From positions 1 through 64,000 of the forward strand of contig CANBNG010000015.1 of NCBI GenBank assembly GCA_947370975.1: a stretch of 64,000 bases of DNA, given 5' to 3'. Shown piece by piece: positions 43,805-51,430 of this stretch (the first letter of the stretch is position 1; each line of letters begins with the position of its first letter). A program made the translations under genes and the position numbers. This DNA is from Beijerinckiaceae bacterium (GTDB taxonomy: Bacteria; Pseudomonadota; Alphaproteobacteria; Rhizobiales; Beijerinckiaceae). The notes beneath the pieces were generated by a model. The model made no database searches and had not been told where the DNA came from. It saw only the letters and a list, made by a program, of their open reading frames with translations.

Positions 43805-43840
43805 GGGGGGCTCCCCGCAAGCCAAGCAGGGACGCCCCCC
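43805..43840. promoter_or_regulatory. Strong hairpin in the leader of the GGDEF/EAL gene
   Basis: GGGGGGC and GCCCCCC pair perfectly, with a further four-pair inner stem after one mismatch and a 12-base loop. It lies about 105 bases before the GTG and after the GNAT stop. It lacks a following T-run on the minus strand, so it may be a transcript-stability or processing element rather than a terminator. Confidence 0.5.
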
Positions 43841-43851
43841 ACAGCTCTCTG

Positions 43852-44457
43852 TCAAAGGATGCGCCGGGCAGACGGGGCGGGATCTGAATCGAGCCGCGCA
43901 AAAAGCAGATGGTCCTGCCAGAGGCCGTTGATTCGCAAATAGGAACGCGCGAGGCCCTCGTTGCAAAAGCCGTTATGTTCCAGAAGCGCGATCGAACGCG
44001 CATTGTGGGGCAGGCAGGCGGCCTCGATGCGGTGGAAGCGCAGATTGGCGAAGGCATAGGAAGTGGCCGCCCGCACGGCGCGCGACATGTAGCCCTGGCC
44101 GGCAAAAGGCGCGCCCATCCAATAGCCGAGCGTCACCGTCTGGGCGACGCCGCGGCGCACCTGGCCCAGCGTCAGCCCGCCGACCAGCACGCGGTCATGC
44201 TCGCGAAAGATCAGAAAGGGATAGGCCTCGTCGCGTTCCATTTCCTCGCCATGGCGGCGCAGGCGGCGGCGGAAGGCGGTCTTGGTCAGGTCGTCGGCCG
44301 GCCAGGTTGGTTCCCAGGGCGTGAGAAAGGCGCGGCTGCGCTCGCGCAAGGCAGCCCAGGGGAGATAATCATTGGGTTCGAGCGGGCGCAAAAACACGCC
44401 GTCCCCGCGAATCGCGTGGAGGTTCTGCGTCTGCGTCCCCAGTCGAAACAGCGCCAT
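43852..44457 (-). CDS. GNAT acetyltransferase, RimJ/RimL type
   Basis: 201 residues. The GNAT fold begins at VFLRPLEPNDY; the acetyl-CoA loop is GAPFAGQGYMSRA and the late strand HRIEAACLPHNARSI carries the usual Asn-Ala-Arg-Ser motif. RimJ/RimL relatives acetylate N-termini of ribosomal or other proteins; the acceptor is not inferable. Follows the M16 gene with a 14-base gap, so probably thrC-M16-GNAT operon. Confidence 0.88.
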   Translation of the reverse strand: MALFRLGTQTQNLHAIRGDGVFLRPLEPNDYLPWAALRERSRAFLTPWEPTWPADDLTKTAFRRRLRRHGEEMERDEAYPFLIFREHDRVLVGGLTLGQVRRGVAQTVTLGYWMGAPFAGQGYMSRAVRAATSYAFANLRFHRIEAACLPHNARSIALLEHNGFCNEGLARSYLRINGLWQDHLLFARLDSDPAPSARRIL

Positions 44458-44471
44458 GTTCTGTCCGCGTG

Positions 44472-45728
44472 TCAGGCGAGGCGTTCAGCAATCCTTGCCT
44501 GGGTCATGACCTTTGAAACGTCGCCGACGGCGGCGAGTGTTGGCGCGGTCGAGAGTGCGCGCAAGCCTGCGCGGCGCACCTCTTCGAGCGTCAAGTCATC
44601 GATCCTGCCGATGATTTCCTCGCGCTGCAAGACGCGTCCGTAAAAGAGGTGCTGGCGCGCGATCTGTTCGGCGCGCGCGCTCGATGATTCGAGTGCGGTG
44701 AGCAGCGACACTTTCATCTGCGCCTTGGCGCGCTCCATCTCCGCCACATCGAGCGTGGCCGCAGCTTCCGCCATGCAATCAAGCGCCACCGGCATCAGCT
44801 CGGCAACATCGCCCGGCGCGGTCGCGGCATAGAAGCCGAAGATCCCGGTGTCGGCATAGGGCCAGTGGAAGGAATAGATTGAATAGGCAAGGCCGCGTTC
44901 TTCGCGCACCTGCTGGAACAGCCGCGAGGACATGCCGCCACCAAGCGCATTGGAGAAGACATGCAGCGCGAATTCTTCTTCGTGGTGGAAGGAGCGCCCC
45001 TCGAAGCCCACCACAATATGCGTCTGTTCAAGCTTGCGCTTCAGCTTCTTCTGGCCACCGACATAAAACGCGGGCTCGGGCTCGCGCGCAGCCTGCGCGC
45101 CAAGCGCTGCAAAGCGCTCGCCGGCTTCCTCCACGATGCGCGCGTGATCGACAGCGCCAGCGGCTGCGATAATGGTCGAGGGCGCGGCGTAATGGCGGCC
45201 GAGATATTTCTCAATCGCAAAACGATCGAAGCCCGCAACGCGCTCGGGCGTGCCCAGAATCGAGCGGCCAAGCGCTTGCCCCGGAAAGGCCGCGTCCGTC
45301 AGCATGTCGAAGACGAGATCGTCGGGCGTATCCTCGACCGCGCCGATCTCCTGGATGATGACGCTCTTCTCGCGTTCGAGCTCCTGCGCATCGAAGGTGC
45401 TGTCGGTCAGGATGTCGGCAAGAATATCGAGCGCGAGGCCGGTGTCGGAGGCCAGAACGCGCGCGTAATAGGCGGTGGTTTCGCTCGATGTCGCGGCGTT
45501 GAGATCGCCGCCCGCGGATTCGATTTCCTCGGCAATGGCGCGCGCCGAGCGGCGCGTCGTGCCCTTGAAGGCCATATGTTCGAGCACATGGGAAAGCCCG
45601 TGCTCGCTGGCGCTTTCATGGCGCGAGCCCGCGCCGATCCAGACGCCGAGCGAGGCGGTTTCGAGATCGCGCATCGCATCGGTGATGATGCGCAGGCCCG
45701 ACGGCAGCGTGGTGATTTCGATCGTCAA
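44472..45728 (-). CDS. M16 zinc metallopeptidase (mitochondrial processing peptidase-like)
   Basis: 418 residues, the usual bacterial MPP-beta-like size. HVLEHMAFKGT provides HxxEH and EREKSVIIQEI the distal Glu, so it is active. C-terminal GGGMSSRLFQQVREERGLAYS is the M16 clamp motif. No ATG or GTG exists near the conserved start (ITTLPSGLRI); a TTG overlapping the thrC stop (TTGA) is the best start and indicates translational coupling to thrC. The thrC-M16 order is common in Hyphomicrobiales. Third M16-fold protein in the window. Confidence 0.9.
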   Translation of the reverse strand: MTIEITTLPSGLRIITDAMRDLETASLGVWIGAGSRHESASEHGLSHVLEHMAFKGTTRRSARAIAEEIESAGGDLNAATSSETTAYYARVLASDTGLALDILADILTDSTFDAQELEREKSVIIQEIGAVEDTPDDLVFDMLTDAAFPGQALGRSILGTPERVAGFDRFAIEKYLGRHYAAPSTIIAAAGAVDHARIVEEAGERFAALGAQAAREPEPAFYVGGQKKLKRKLEQTHIVVGFEGRSFHHEEEFALHVFSNALGGGMSSRLFQQVREERGLAYSIYSFHWPYADTGIFGFYAATAPGDVAELMPVALDCMAEAAATLDVAEMERAKAQMKVSLLTALESSSARAEQIARQHLFYGRVLQREEIIGRIDDLTLEEVRRAGLRALSTAPTLAAVGDVSKVMTQARIAERLA

Positions 45729-47128
45729 CGCGCCGCCCGCGCCCGTTCGCGCACGAAATGTTCGACCCTTGCCTGATCGTTTGGCAAAACGGTGAAGCGC
45801 TCGGGCTTGTCCATCAGGCCCTCGAGATGGGCGGGCAGCACCGCGCGCTGGCCGGTGGCTTTTTCGACCGCCGCGCCAAACTTCGCAGGATGGGCTGTCG
45901 CCAGCGCCACCATCGGGGTTGCAGGATCGTGCTTGAGCGCCTTGCGCGCGGCATGAACAGCGACTGCGGTGTGGGGATCGAGCAGAACGCCGCATTCTTT
46001 CCACACGCGCGCCATTTCCTTGGCGGTGCCGGTTTCGCCCGTCCGATAGGCGTCGAATTCGGCGGTGATTTTCGACAGCATGTCGGCCGGCATTTCAAAG
46101 CGGCCCGATTGCGACAGGCTCGCCATCAGGCTGCGCAGCTGCGTGGCATCGCGTCCGCAGGCATCAAACATCAGGCGTTCGAAATTGGACGAGACCTGAA
46201 TATCCATCGAGGGCGATTGCGTGGCATGCACGCCGCGCACTTCGTAAATGCCATCATCGAGCGTGCGCGCGAGAATGTCGTTTTCATTCGTCGCAATGAT
46301 CAGCCGTTCGATCGGCAGCCCCATGCGCTTGGCGACATAGCCGGCGAGAATATCGCCGAAATTGCCGGTCGGCACGCAGAAGGACACTTTGCGATGGGGC
46401 GCGCCGAGCACGACAGCGCTGGTGAAGAAATACACGATCTGGGCAACGACACGCGCCCAGTTAATCGAGTTCACACCAGACAGGCCGAGCGTGTCGCGGA
46501 AGTCGTGATTGTTGAACAGGCCCTTGAGGATCGACTGGCAATCGTCGAACGTGCCTTCGAGCGCGATCGTGTGGATATTGTCGCCCTCGACCGTCGTCAT
46601 CTGCCGCCGCTGCACGTCGGAGACGCGGTTGTGCGGATACATGATGAAGACATCGACCTGCTCGAGCCCGCGGAAGGCCTCGATTGCGGCTGCACCTGTG
46701 TCGCCCGAGGTCGCGCCCACAATGGTCGCGCGCCTGCCCTGGGCTTTGAGCACATGGTCCATCATGCGGCCGAGCAGCTGCATGGCGACGTCCTTGAAGG
46801 CGAGCGTCGGGCCATGGAAAAGTTCGAGCACGAAGAGATTGTCGCCAATCTGCGTCAGCGGCGTCACCGCGCAATGGCGGAACGTGCCATAGGCCTCATG
46901 AACCATGCGCGTGAAATCATGCGCGTCGATCTCGCCGCCCGTGAAGGGCCCGATCACGGATTCCGCGACTTCGGCATAGGACACGCCGGCAAAGCCTGCG
47001 ATCTCGGCAGCCGAGAGCTGGGGATAGGATTGCGGCATGTAAAGGCCGCCATCGCGCGCAAGGCCTGCAAGCAGGGCCTCGGTGAAAGAGAGAACGGGAG
47101 CTTCGCCGCGGGTGGAGAGATAATTCAC
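45725..47128 (-). CDS. thrC: Threonine synthase
   Basis: 467 residues, PLP-dependent, converts O-phosphohomoserine to threonine. The PLP lysine is in LAFKDVAMQ and the phosphate-binding block in GATSGDTGAAAIEA. The N-terminus YLSTRGEAP is typical of the class I (bacterial/yeast) type. First gene of thrC-M16-GNAT; it works with thrB at 37.2 kb. Confidence 0.96.
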   Translation of the reverse strand: MNYLSTRGEAPVLSFTEALLAGLARDGGLYMPQSYPQLSAAEIAGFAGVSYAEVAESVIGPFTGGEIDAHDFTRMVHEAYGTFRHCAVTPLTQIGDNLFVLELFHGPTLAFKDVAMQLLGRMMDHVLKAQGRRATIVGATSGDTGAAAIEAFRGLEQVDVFIMYPHNRVSDVQRRQMTTVEGDNIHTIALEGTFDDCQSILKGLFNNHDFRDTLGLSGVNSINWARVVAQIVYFFTSAVVLGAPHRKVSFCVPTGNFGDILAGYVAKRMGLPIERLIIATNENDILARTLDDGIYEVRGVHATQSPSMDIQVSSNFERLMFDACGRDATQLRSLMASLSQSGRFEMPADMLSKITAEFDAYRTGETGTAKEMARVWKECGVLLDPHTAVAVHAARKALKHDPATPMVALATAHPAKFGAAVEKATGQRAVLPAHLEGLMDKPERFTVLPNDQARVEHFVRERARAAR

Positions 47129-47201
47129 GTCGGACCTGTGGACTGGCTGATGGATTTGCTTTTGCCCTTAGCACAAAAACGCGGCGCGAACAGTTTTTGC
47201 C

Positions 47202-47930
47202 TTACATCCCGCGCCGACGCCAGAGCACGACCCCCAGCACGCCAAGGAGCGTTCCGGCGAGGCCAAACCAGGTCAGCGCATAGGAGAGGTGGTCGTTGGT
47301 GATCGCGACCACGGTCACTCCGCCTCTGGGCCAGCCACCGGGCAGAGGCACGGCATCGGCATCGATCGTGAACGGGGCAGGGCGCTCGAGCCCGAAATGG
47401 GACGCGATCAGCTTGGGGTCGCGCGTGAACCAGACGCCCCTGGCGGGCTCGTCAGGCGGCGTGAAGGCATTGCGGGGTTCAGGCGCGCGCATGAGGCCGG
47501 TGACGCTCACCAGCCCCGCCATCTGCCCGGCAGGGCGGGTCGCCGGGTCGCGGAGACTTTCGGGCACGAAGCCGCGTGTCACCAGCACATGCGCGCCATC
47601 GCTCAGGCGCAGCGGCGTGACCACGAAATAGCCGGGCTGCGAGAGGCCCTCGTTGGGGCCCGAAGCCCGGAAGACGAGAACTTCGCGGTCATGCTCGAAC
47701 GTGCCGGTGGCGGTGACGTGGCGATATTCATAATCGTCCTGGACAAGGCGCGGCCATTCGGCTTGCGGCGGCAGGGCCACGGGCGCGGCATGGATGCGGC
47801 TCTCGATCTTGGCAAGAAGCCCTTCCTTCCACGCCAGGCGCTGCAATTGCCAGAAGCCAAGCGATACAAGCAACGCGAAAGTCGCGGCAGCACAAAGGCC
47901 ACCGATCCAGAGATTGCGCTGCGCCCTCAT
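47202..47930 (-). CDS. surf1: SURF1 family cytochrome oxidase assembly protein
   Basis: 242 residues. One membrane helix near each end (residues ~8-28 and ~215-235) with a periplasmic domain between; LGFWQLQRLAWKE after helix 1 and a C-terminal NDHLSYALTWFGLA are hallmarks. SURF1 helps heme a insertion into subunit I. ATG 47930 overlaps the DUF983 stop by four bases. It sits at the end of the oxidase cluster with thrC beyond it. Confidence 0.93.
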   Translation of the reverse strand: MRAQRNLWIGGLCAAATFALLVSLGFWQLQRLAWKEGLLAKIESRIHAAPVALPPQAEWPRLVQDDYEYRHVTATGTFEHDREVLVFRASGPNEGLSQPGYFVVTPLRLSDGAHVLVTRGFVPESLRDPATRPAGQMAGLVSVTGLMRAPEPRNAFTPPDEPARGVWFTRDPKLIASHFGLERPAPFTIDADAVPLPGGWPRGGVTVVAITNDHLSYALTWFGLAGTLLGVLGVVLWRRRGM

Positions 47931-48307
47931 CGCTCGAGACGTCCCTGTTCGGCCTTGTTGCGATATTGCAGCGCGATCAGCAGACCCTTGAGCGGGCGCA
48001 ACATGCCGACCACCACAAACAGCACCATCGGCAGGAAGATCACGAGATGCACCCACATCGGCGGCTCATAGGCGATTTCCACCCAGAGCGCCGAGCCCAG
48101 AACAAGGAAGCCGGCAAACAGGATGACAAAGACCGCCGGGCCATCGCCCGCATCCGCAAAGGCAAGATCGAGGTCGCAGACCTCGCAGCGCTCTGCCGGG
48201 GAAATGAAGCCCTTGAAGAGATGGCCCTCGCCACAGCGCGGACAGCGACCCTTCAGGCCGGTCTCATAGGGCGATTGGGGCGGGTAGAGATGATCGGTGT
48301 CAGCCAT
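47927..48307 (-). CDS. DUF983 membrane protein
   Basis: 126 residues. A zinc-ribbon-like N-terminus (GRCPRCGEGHLF and AERCEVCDLD, two CxxC pairs) precedes two membrane helices. This family sits between ctaE and surf1 in alphaproteobacteria and probably has a role in oxidase assembly; unproven. ATG 48307 follows a family A half-repeat and a terminator, so it may start its own transcript with surf1. Confidence 0.88.
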   Translation of the reverse strand: MADTDHLYPPQSPYETGLKGRCPRCGEGHLFKGFISPAERCEVCDLDLAFADAGDGPAVFVILFAGFLVLGSALWVEIAYEPPMWVHLVIFLPMVLFVVVGMLRPLKGLLIALQYRNKAEQGRLER

Positions 48308-48336
48308 GTGGGTCTCCGTTGCGCGCGCCGGGCAGG

Positions 48337-48364
48337 CTCCCCCTCCCCACAAGGGGGAGGGGGA
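48337..48364. repeat. Family A half-repeat
   Basis: CTCCCCCTCCCCACAAGGGGG, then AGGGGG: one arm of the family A element standing alone between the DUF983 start and the ctaE terminator. Confidence 0.7.
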
Positions 48365-48386
48365 CAAACGCGCCTGTCGCGTCGAA

Positions 48387-48414
48387 CAAAAAAGGGGCGG
48401 CCGAAGCCGCCCCT
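48387..48414 (-). terminator. Rho-independent terminator of the ctaC-ctaE transcript
   Basis: On the minus strand AGGGGCGGC, loop TTCG, GCCGCCCCT and then TTTTTTG: a nine-pair stem with a UUCG tetraloop and a six-T run, 30 bases after the ctaE stop. One of the clearest intrinsic terminators in the window. It would separate ctaE from DUF983-surf1. Confidence 0.88.
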
Positions 48415-48444
48415 CAAACCTTGCGGCAAGCCGTGCAGGCCGCC

Positions 48445-49314
48445 TTAGTGACCGCCGCCGACATGTCCACCCATGCCGCCCCACACGTAGATGGCGGCGA
48501 AGAGGAACAGCCACACCACGTCCACGAAATGCCAGTACCAGGCGGCAAATTCGAAGCCGAGATGCTGCTTGATGGTGAAGTGACCGGCCATCGTGCGCAG
48601 CAGGCAGATGAGCAGGAAGATCGTGCCAATCAACACATGGAAGCCGTGGAAGCCCGTGGCCATGAAGAAGGTCGCGCCGTAGATCGAGCCTTTGAAGCCG
48701 AAGGCGGCATGCGAATATTCATAGACCTGGACGAAGGAGAACAGCGCGCCCAGCAGGACCGTAATCAACAGGCCCTTCTTCACGCCATCGCGGTCGCCAT
48801 GCAGCAGGGCGTGATGGGCCCAGGTGACGGTCGTGCCGGAGGTCAGCAGGATGAGCGTGTTGAGGAGCGGCAGGTGCCAGGGGTCGAACACGTCGGTGCC
48901 CTTGGGCGGCCAGTGACCGCCGGTGAACTCGACGCGCGCATATTGATGCGTTTCGTTGGCAAACAGGCTGGCATCGAAAAACGCCCAGAACCAGGCCACA
49001 AAGAACATCACTTCGGAGGCGATGAAGAGGATCATGCCGTAGCGATGGCTGATCTGCACCACGCGGGTGTGATAACCGCCGTGCTCGGCTTCCTTGACCA
49101 CATCGGTCCACCAGGCGGCCATGACATAGAGAATGCCGATGAAGCCTGCGCCAAACACGTAGCCGCCAGCCTTGAGGCCGAGGAACGCGAGGCCCTTCAT
49201 CCACATCACTGCGCCGACGGCGGTGATGAAGGCGCAGATGGAGCCGACGAGCGGCCACGGGCTCGGGTCGACGAGGTGGTAGTCGTGGTTCGGTTTGCTA
49301 TGGGCGTCGGCCAT
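48445..49314 (-). CDS. ctaE: Cytochrome c oxidase subunit III
   Basis: 289 residues, seven membrane helices. SEVMFFVAWFWAFFDASL carries the conserved Glu near the oxygen channel, and GFHGFHVLIGT, HFVDVVW are family signatures. The His-rich C-terminus (GGMGGHVGGGH) is unremarkable for the group. ATG 49314 is preferred over a start 17 codons upstream. Gap of 136 bases to ctaG contains no feature. Confidence 0.97.
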   Translation of the reverse strand: MADAHSKPNHDYHLVDPSPWPLVGSICAFITAVGAVMWMKGLAFLGLKAGGYVFGAGFIGILYVMAAWWTDVVKEAEHGGYHTRVVQISHRYGMILFIASEVMFFVAWFWAFFDASLFANETHQYARVEFTGGHWPPKGTDVFDPWHLPLLNTLILLTSGTTVTWAHHALLHGDRDGVKKGLLITVLLGALFSFVQVYEYSHAAFGFKGSIYGATFFMATGFHGFHVLIGTIFLLICLLRTMAGHFTIKQHLGFEFAAWYWHFVDVVWLFLFAAIYVWGGMGGHVGGGH

Positions 49315-49450
49315 GACAGCTCTTCCTTTGACGTCTTTTAACTGCGGCCTGACCGGCCACCTCATGCTCTGCCCCGGGCAACCCCGGAACCACTCATTCT
49401 CTCCGCCCTTTGCCCTGTTCAGATGCAGGGGTCAAGGCGGCATCCATGCA

Positions 49451-50041
49451 TCACAGCGCTGGCTTGCCCTTCACGGAGGCGACCGGCGTCTTGGATGCGT
49501 AGAAAGTATAGGACAACGTCACACTGGACGCTGTTTTCATGATCTCGTCGGTCTCCAGCGCCGGGTCGAGATAGAACACGACAGGCATGTCCATCGACTC
49601 GCCGGGGCCAAGCGTCTGTTCCGAGAAGCAGAAACAGGAAATCTTGTTGAAGAACATGCCAGCGCGTTCGGGCGCGACATTATAGGTCGCGAGCCCAACC
49701 GTCGTTTTCTGGGACTTGTTCTTCACCTTGTAGAAAATAGTCGCAGTCTCGCCCGTGCGCAGGCGGATCGAGGGCAGCTCGGGCTCGAAGGTCCAGGGCA
49801 GGTCGGACGCGATATTGGCGTCGAACCGCACGGTCATGATGCGCTCGCCCCGCGTTGGCGAATCGGTCTTGGCGACCTGCGGCGCGCCGCCAAAGCCGGT
49901 GGCCCGGCAGAACATTTCATAGAGCGGCACGGCGGCATAGGCGAGGCCCGTCATGCCCGCAACCACGGCGATCACAGAAATGGCGACGCGGCGGTGGCTG
50001 CGCTGCAGGATCTCGTCGGGAGGGGTGGCGGGTGCGTTCAT
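49451..50041 (-). CDS. ctaG: Cytochrome c oxidase assembly protein CtaG/Cox11
   Basis: 196 residues: one N-terminal membrane helix then a periplasmic beta domain. Copper is bound by the CFCF motif in NKISCFCFSEQ, and VPLYEMFC is at the membrane exit. It inserts CuB into subunit I. ATG 50041 is directly upstream in an unbroken row with coxF and ctaB. Confidence 0.95.
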   Translation of the reverse strand: MNAPATPPDEILQRSHRRVAISVIAVVAGMTGLAYAAVPLYEMFCRATGFGGAPQVAKTDSPTRGERIMTVRFDANIASDLPWTFEPELPSIRLRTGETATIFYKVKNKSQKTTVGLATYNVAPERAGMFFNKISCFCFSEQTLGPGESMDMPVVFYLDPALETDEIMKTASSVTLSYTFYASKTPVASVKGKPAL

Positions 50042-50051
50042 CTGCTTTGCG

Positions 50052-50225
50052 TCACATAGGCCGGTGGAGAATGCCGGGCCCAAGTTTCACGATGGTGACG
50101 GCATAGAAAATCACCACCAGCAGGCCAACGGCGAGGCCGATGGCAATGTTGCGGGCGCGGCGGCTCTTTGCCTGTTCGGGCGTCAGCCGCACACCGTCAG
50201 TGTCGTTGTGTTCAGTCACGGACAT
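50052..50225 (-). CDS. coxF: CoxF, small membrane protein of the oxidase operon
   Basis: 57 residues: a charged cytoplasmic N-terminus with LTPEQ and RRARN, then a single membrane helix and the ending TIVKLGPG. This is the short CoxF seen between ctaB and ctaG in Hyphomicrobiales. Exact function unknown. Gaps of 5 and 10 bases to its neighbours. Confidence 0.88.
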   Translation of the reverse strand: MSVTEHNDTDGVRLTPEQAKSRRARNIAIGLAVGLLVVIFYAVTIVKLGPGILHRPM

Positions 50226-50230
50226 GTCCT

Positions 50231-51166
50231 TCAAGCCAAAACGCGCAGGAGCAAGGAAACCGTGTTCTCGATCACGATCACGCCAAACAGAAGGAAGAGA
50301 TAGAGGATCGAATAGCCGAACAATTTCTTGCAGGCCTTGGCCATGACGGCGGGATCCGGGGCGCGCCAGACATCGACAGCAAGCCACAGCATGCCCGCGC
50401 CCGAAACAGCGGCGATCACGCCATAGACAAACGAGGCCTGACCAAGCAGCGCGGGGACGACGCCCAGCGGCGCCAGCACCATCGTATAGAGCAGCATTTC
50501 AAAGCGGGTGTGCTTCTCGCCCTTGACGTTGGGCATCATCGGAATGCCCGCGCGGCCATAATCGCTGACCTTGCCGATCGCCAGCGCCCAGAAATGGGGC
50601 GGCGTCCAGACGAAGATGATGGCAAACAGCACGAGGCTTGCAAGGCTCACCGAACCCGTCACCGCAGCGCAGGCGACAATCGGGGGCAGCGCGCCAGCCG
50701 CGCCGCCGATGACGATGTTCTGCGGTGTCCAGCGCTTCAGCCACATCGTGTAGACGACTGCATAAAAGAAGATCGTGAAGGCGAGCAGCGCAGCGGCAAG
50801 CCAGTTGGCGACAAGGCCAAGCGTCAGAACCGAGATTGTGGAGAGGATCAGGCCAAAGGCCAGCGCTTCCTGCGCGGTGACGCGGCCAGACGGCACGGGG
50901 CGCGAGGCGGTGCGGCCCATCACGGCATCGATATCGGCGTCATACCACATGTTCAGCGCGCCAGATGCGCCGGCGCCGACCGAAATGGCGAGCAGCGACA
51001 CAAAGCCGATGAGCGGATGCACGGGCACGGGCTCGATCATCATGCCGGCCAGCGCTGTCAATATGACAAGCGACATCACGCTGGGCTTCAGCAGCGCGAA
51101 AAAATCTTTCGGGCCGGCCACGGAAATCCGCAGATCGTCAACTTCGTGTCCCGTGACCAGGCTCAT
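50231..51166 (-). CDS. ctaB: Protoheme IX farnesyltransferase (heme O synthase)
   Basis: 311 residues, nine membrane helices, UbiA superfamily. The first aspartate motif is NMWYDADIDAVMGRT and the second is in the SDYGRAGIPM segment; TPPHFWALAI is specific for heme O synthases. It farnesylates heme b for the aa3 oxidase. ATG 51166 preferred; longer start possible. Separated from ctaD by a 264-base repeat-bearing gap. Confidence 0.96.
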   Translation of the reverse strand: MSLVTGHEVDDLRISVAGPKDFFALLKPSVMSLVILTALAGMMIEPVPVHPLIGFVSLLAISVGAGASGALNMWYDADIDAVMGRTASRPVPSGRVTAQEALAFGLILSTISVLTLGLVANWLAAALLAFTIFFYAVVYTMWLKRWTPQNIVIGGAAGALPPIVACAAVTGSVSLASLVLFAIIFVWTPPHFWALAIGKVSDYGRAGIPMMPNVKGEKHTRFEMLLYTMVLAPLGVVPALLGQASFVYGVIAAVSGAGMLWLAVDVWRAPDPAVMAKACKKLFGYSILYLFLLFGVIVIENTVSLLLRVLA

Positions 51167-51205
51167 GAACCACTCCGCCGCTTGTCGCGACTCTGAAACG
51201 CGAGC

Positions 51206-51328
51206 GTCCTTCTCCCGGAGGGACAAGGTGGCCGCGAATGCGGCCAGATGAGGGTTTACCGATTCAGCCGGAGAGTGGGTAACCCCTCATCCGCCTGCTG
51301 CGCAGACACCTTCTCTCTCTGGGAGAAG
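51206..51328. repeat. Intergenic inverted repeat, family B, copy 3
   Basis: TCCTTCTCCCGGAGGGACAAGG...GATGAGGGTTTACC faces GGGTAACCCCTCATCCG...CACCTTCTCTCTCTGGGAGAAG. It lies inside the cox operon between ctaD and ctaB, both minus strand, so it would form a hairpin in their shared transcript if they are co-transcribed. Confidence 0.85.
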
Positions 51329-51430
51329 CAGGCGCCCGTGCTCCGGTATTCGTTCGAGCCCTCGTCAGAGCCGCGCGCACGCGGCTCGAAGGAAGGCTCC
51401 GGCGGCGCGAGGCCGCCGGAGTTCAGGGTC

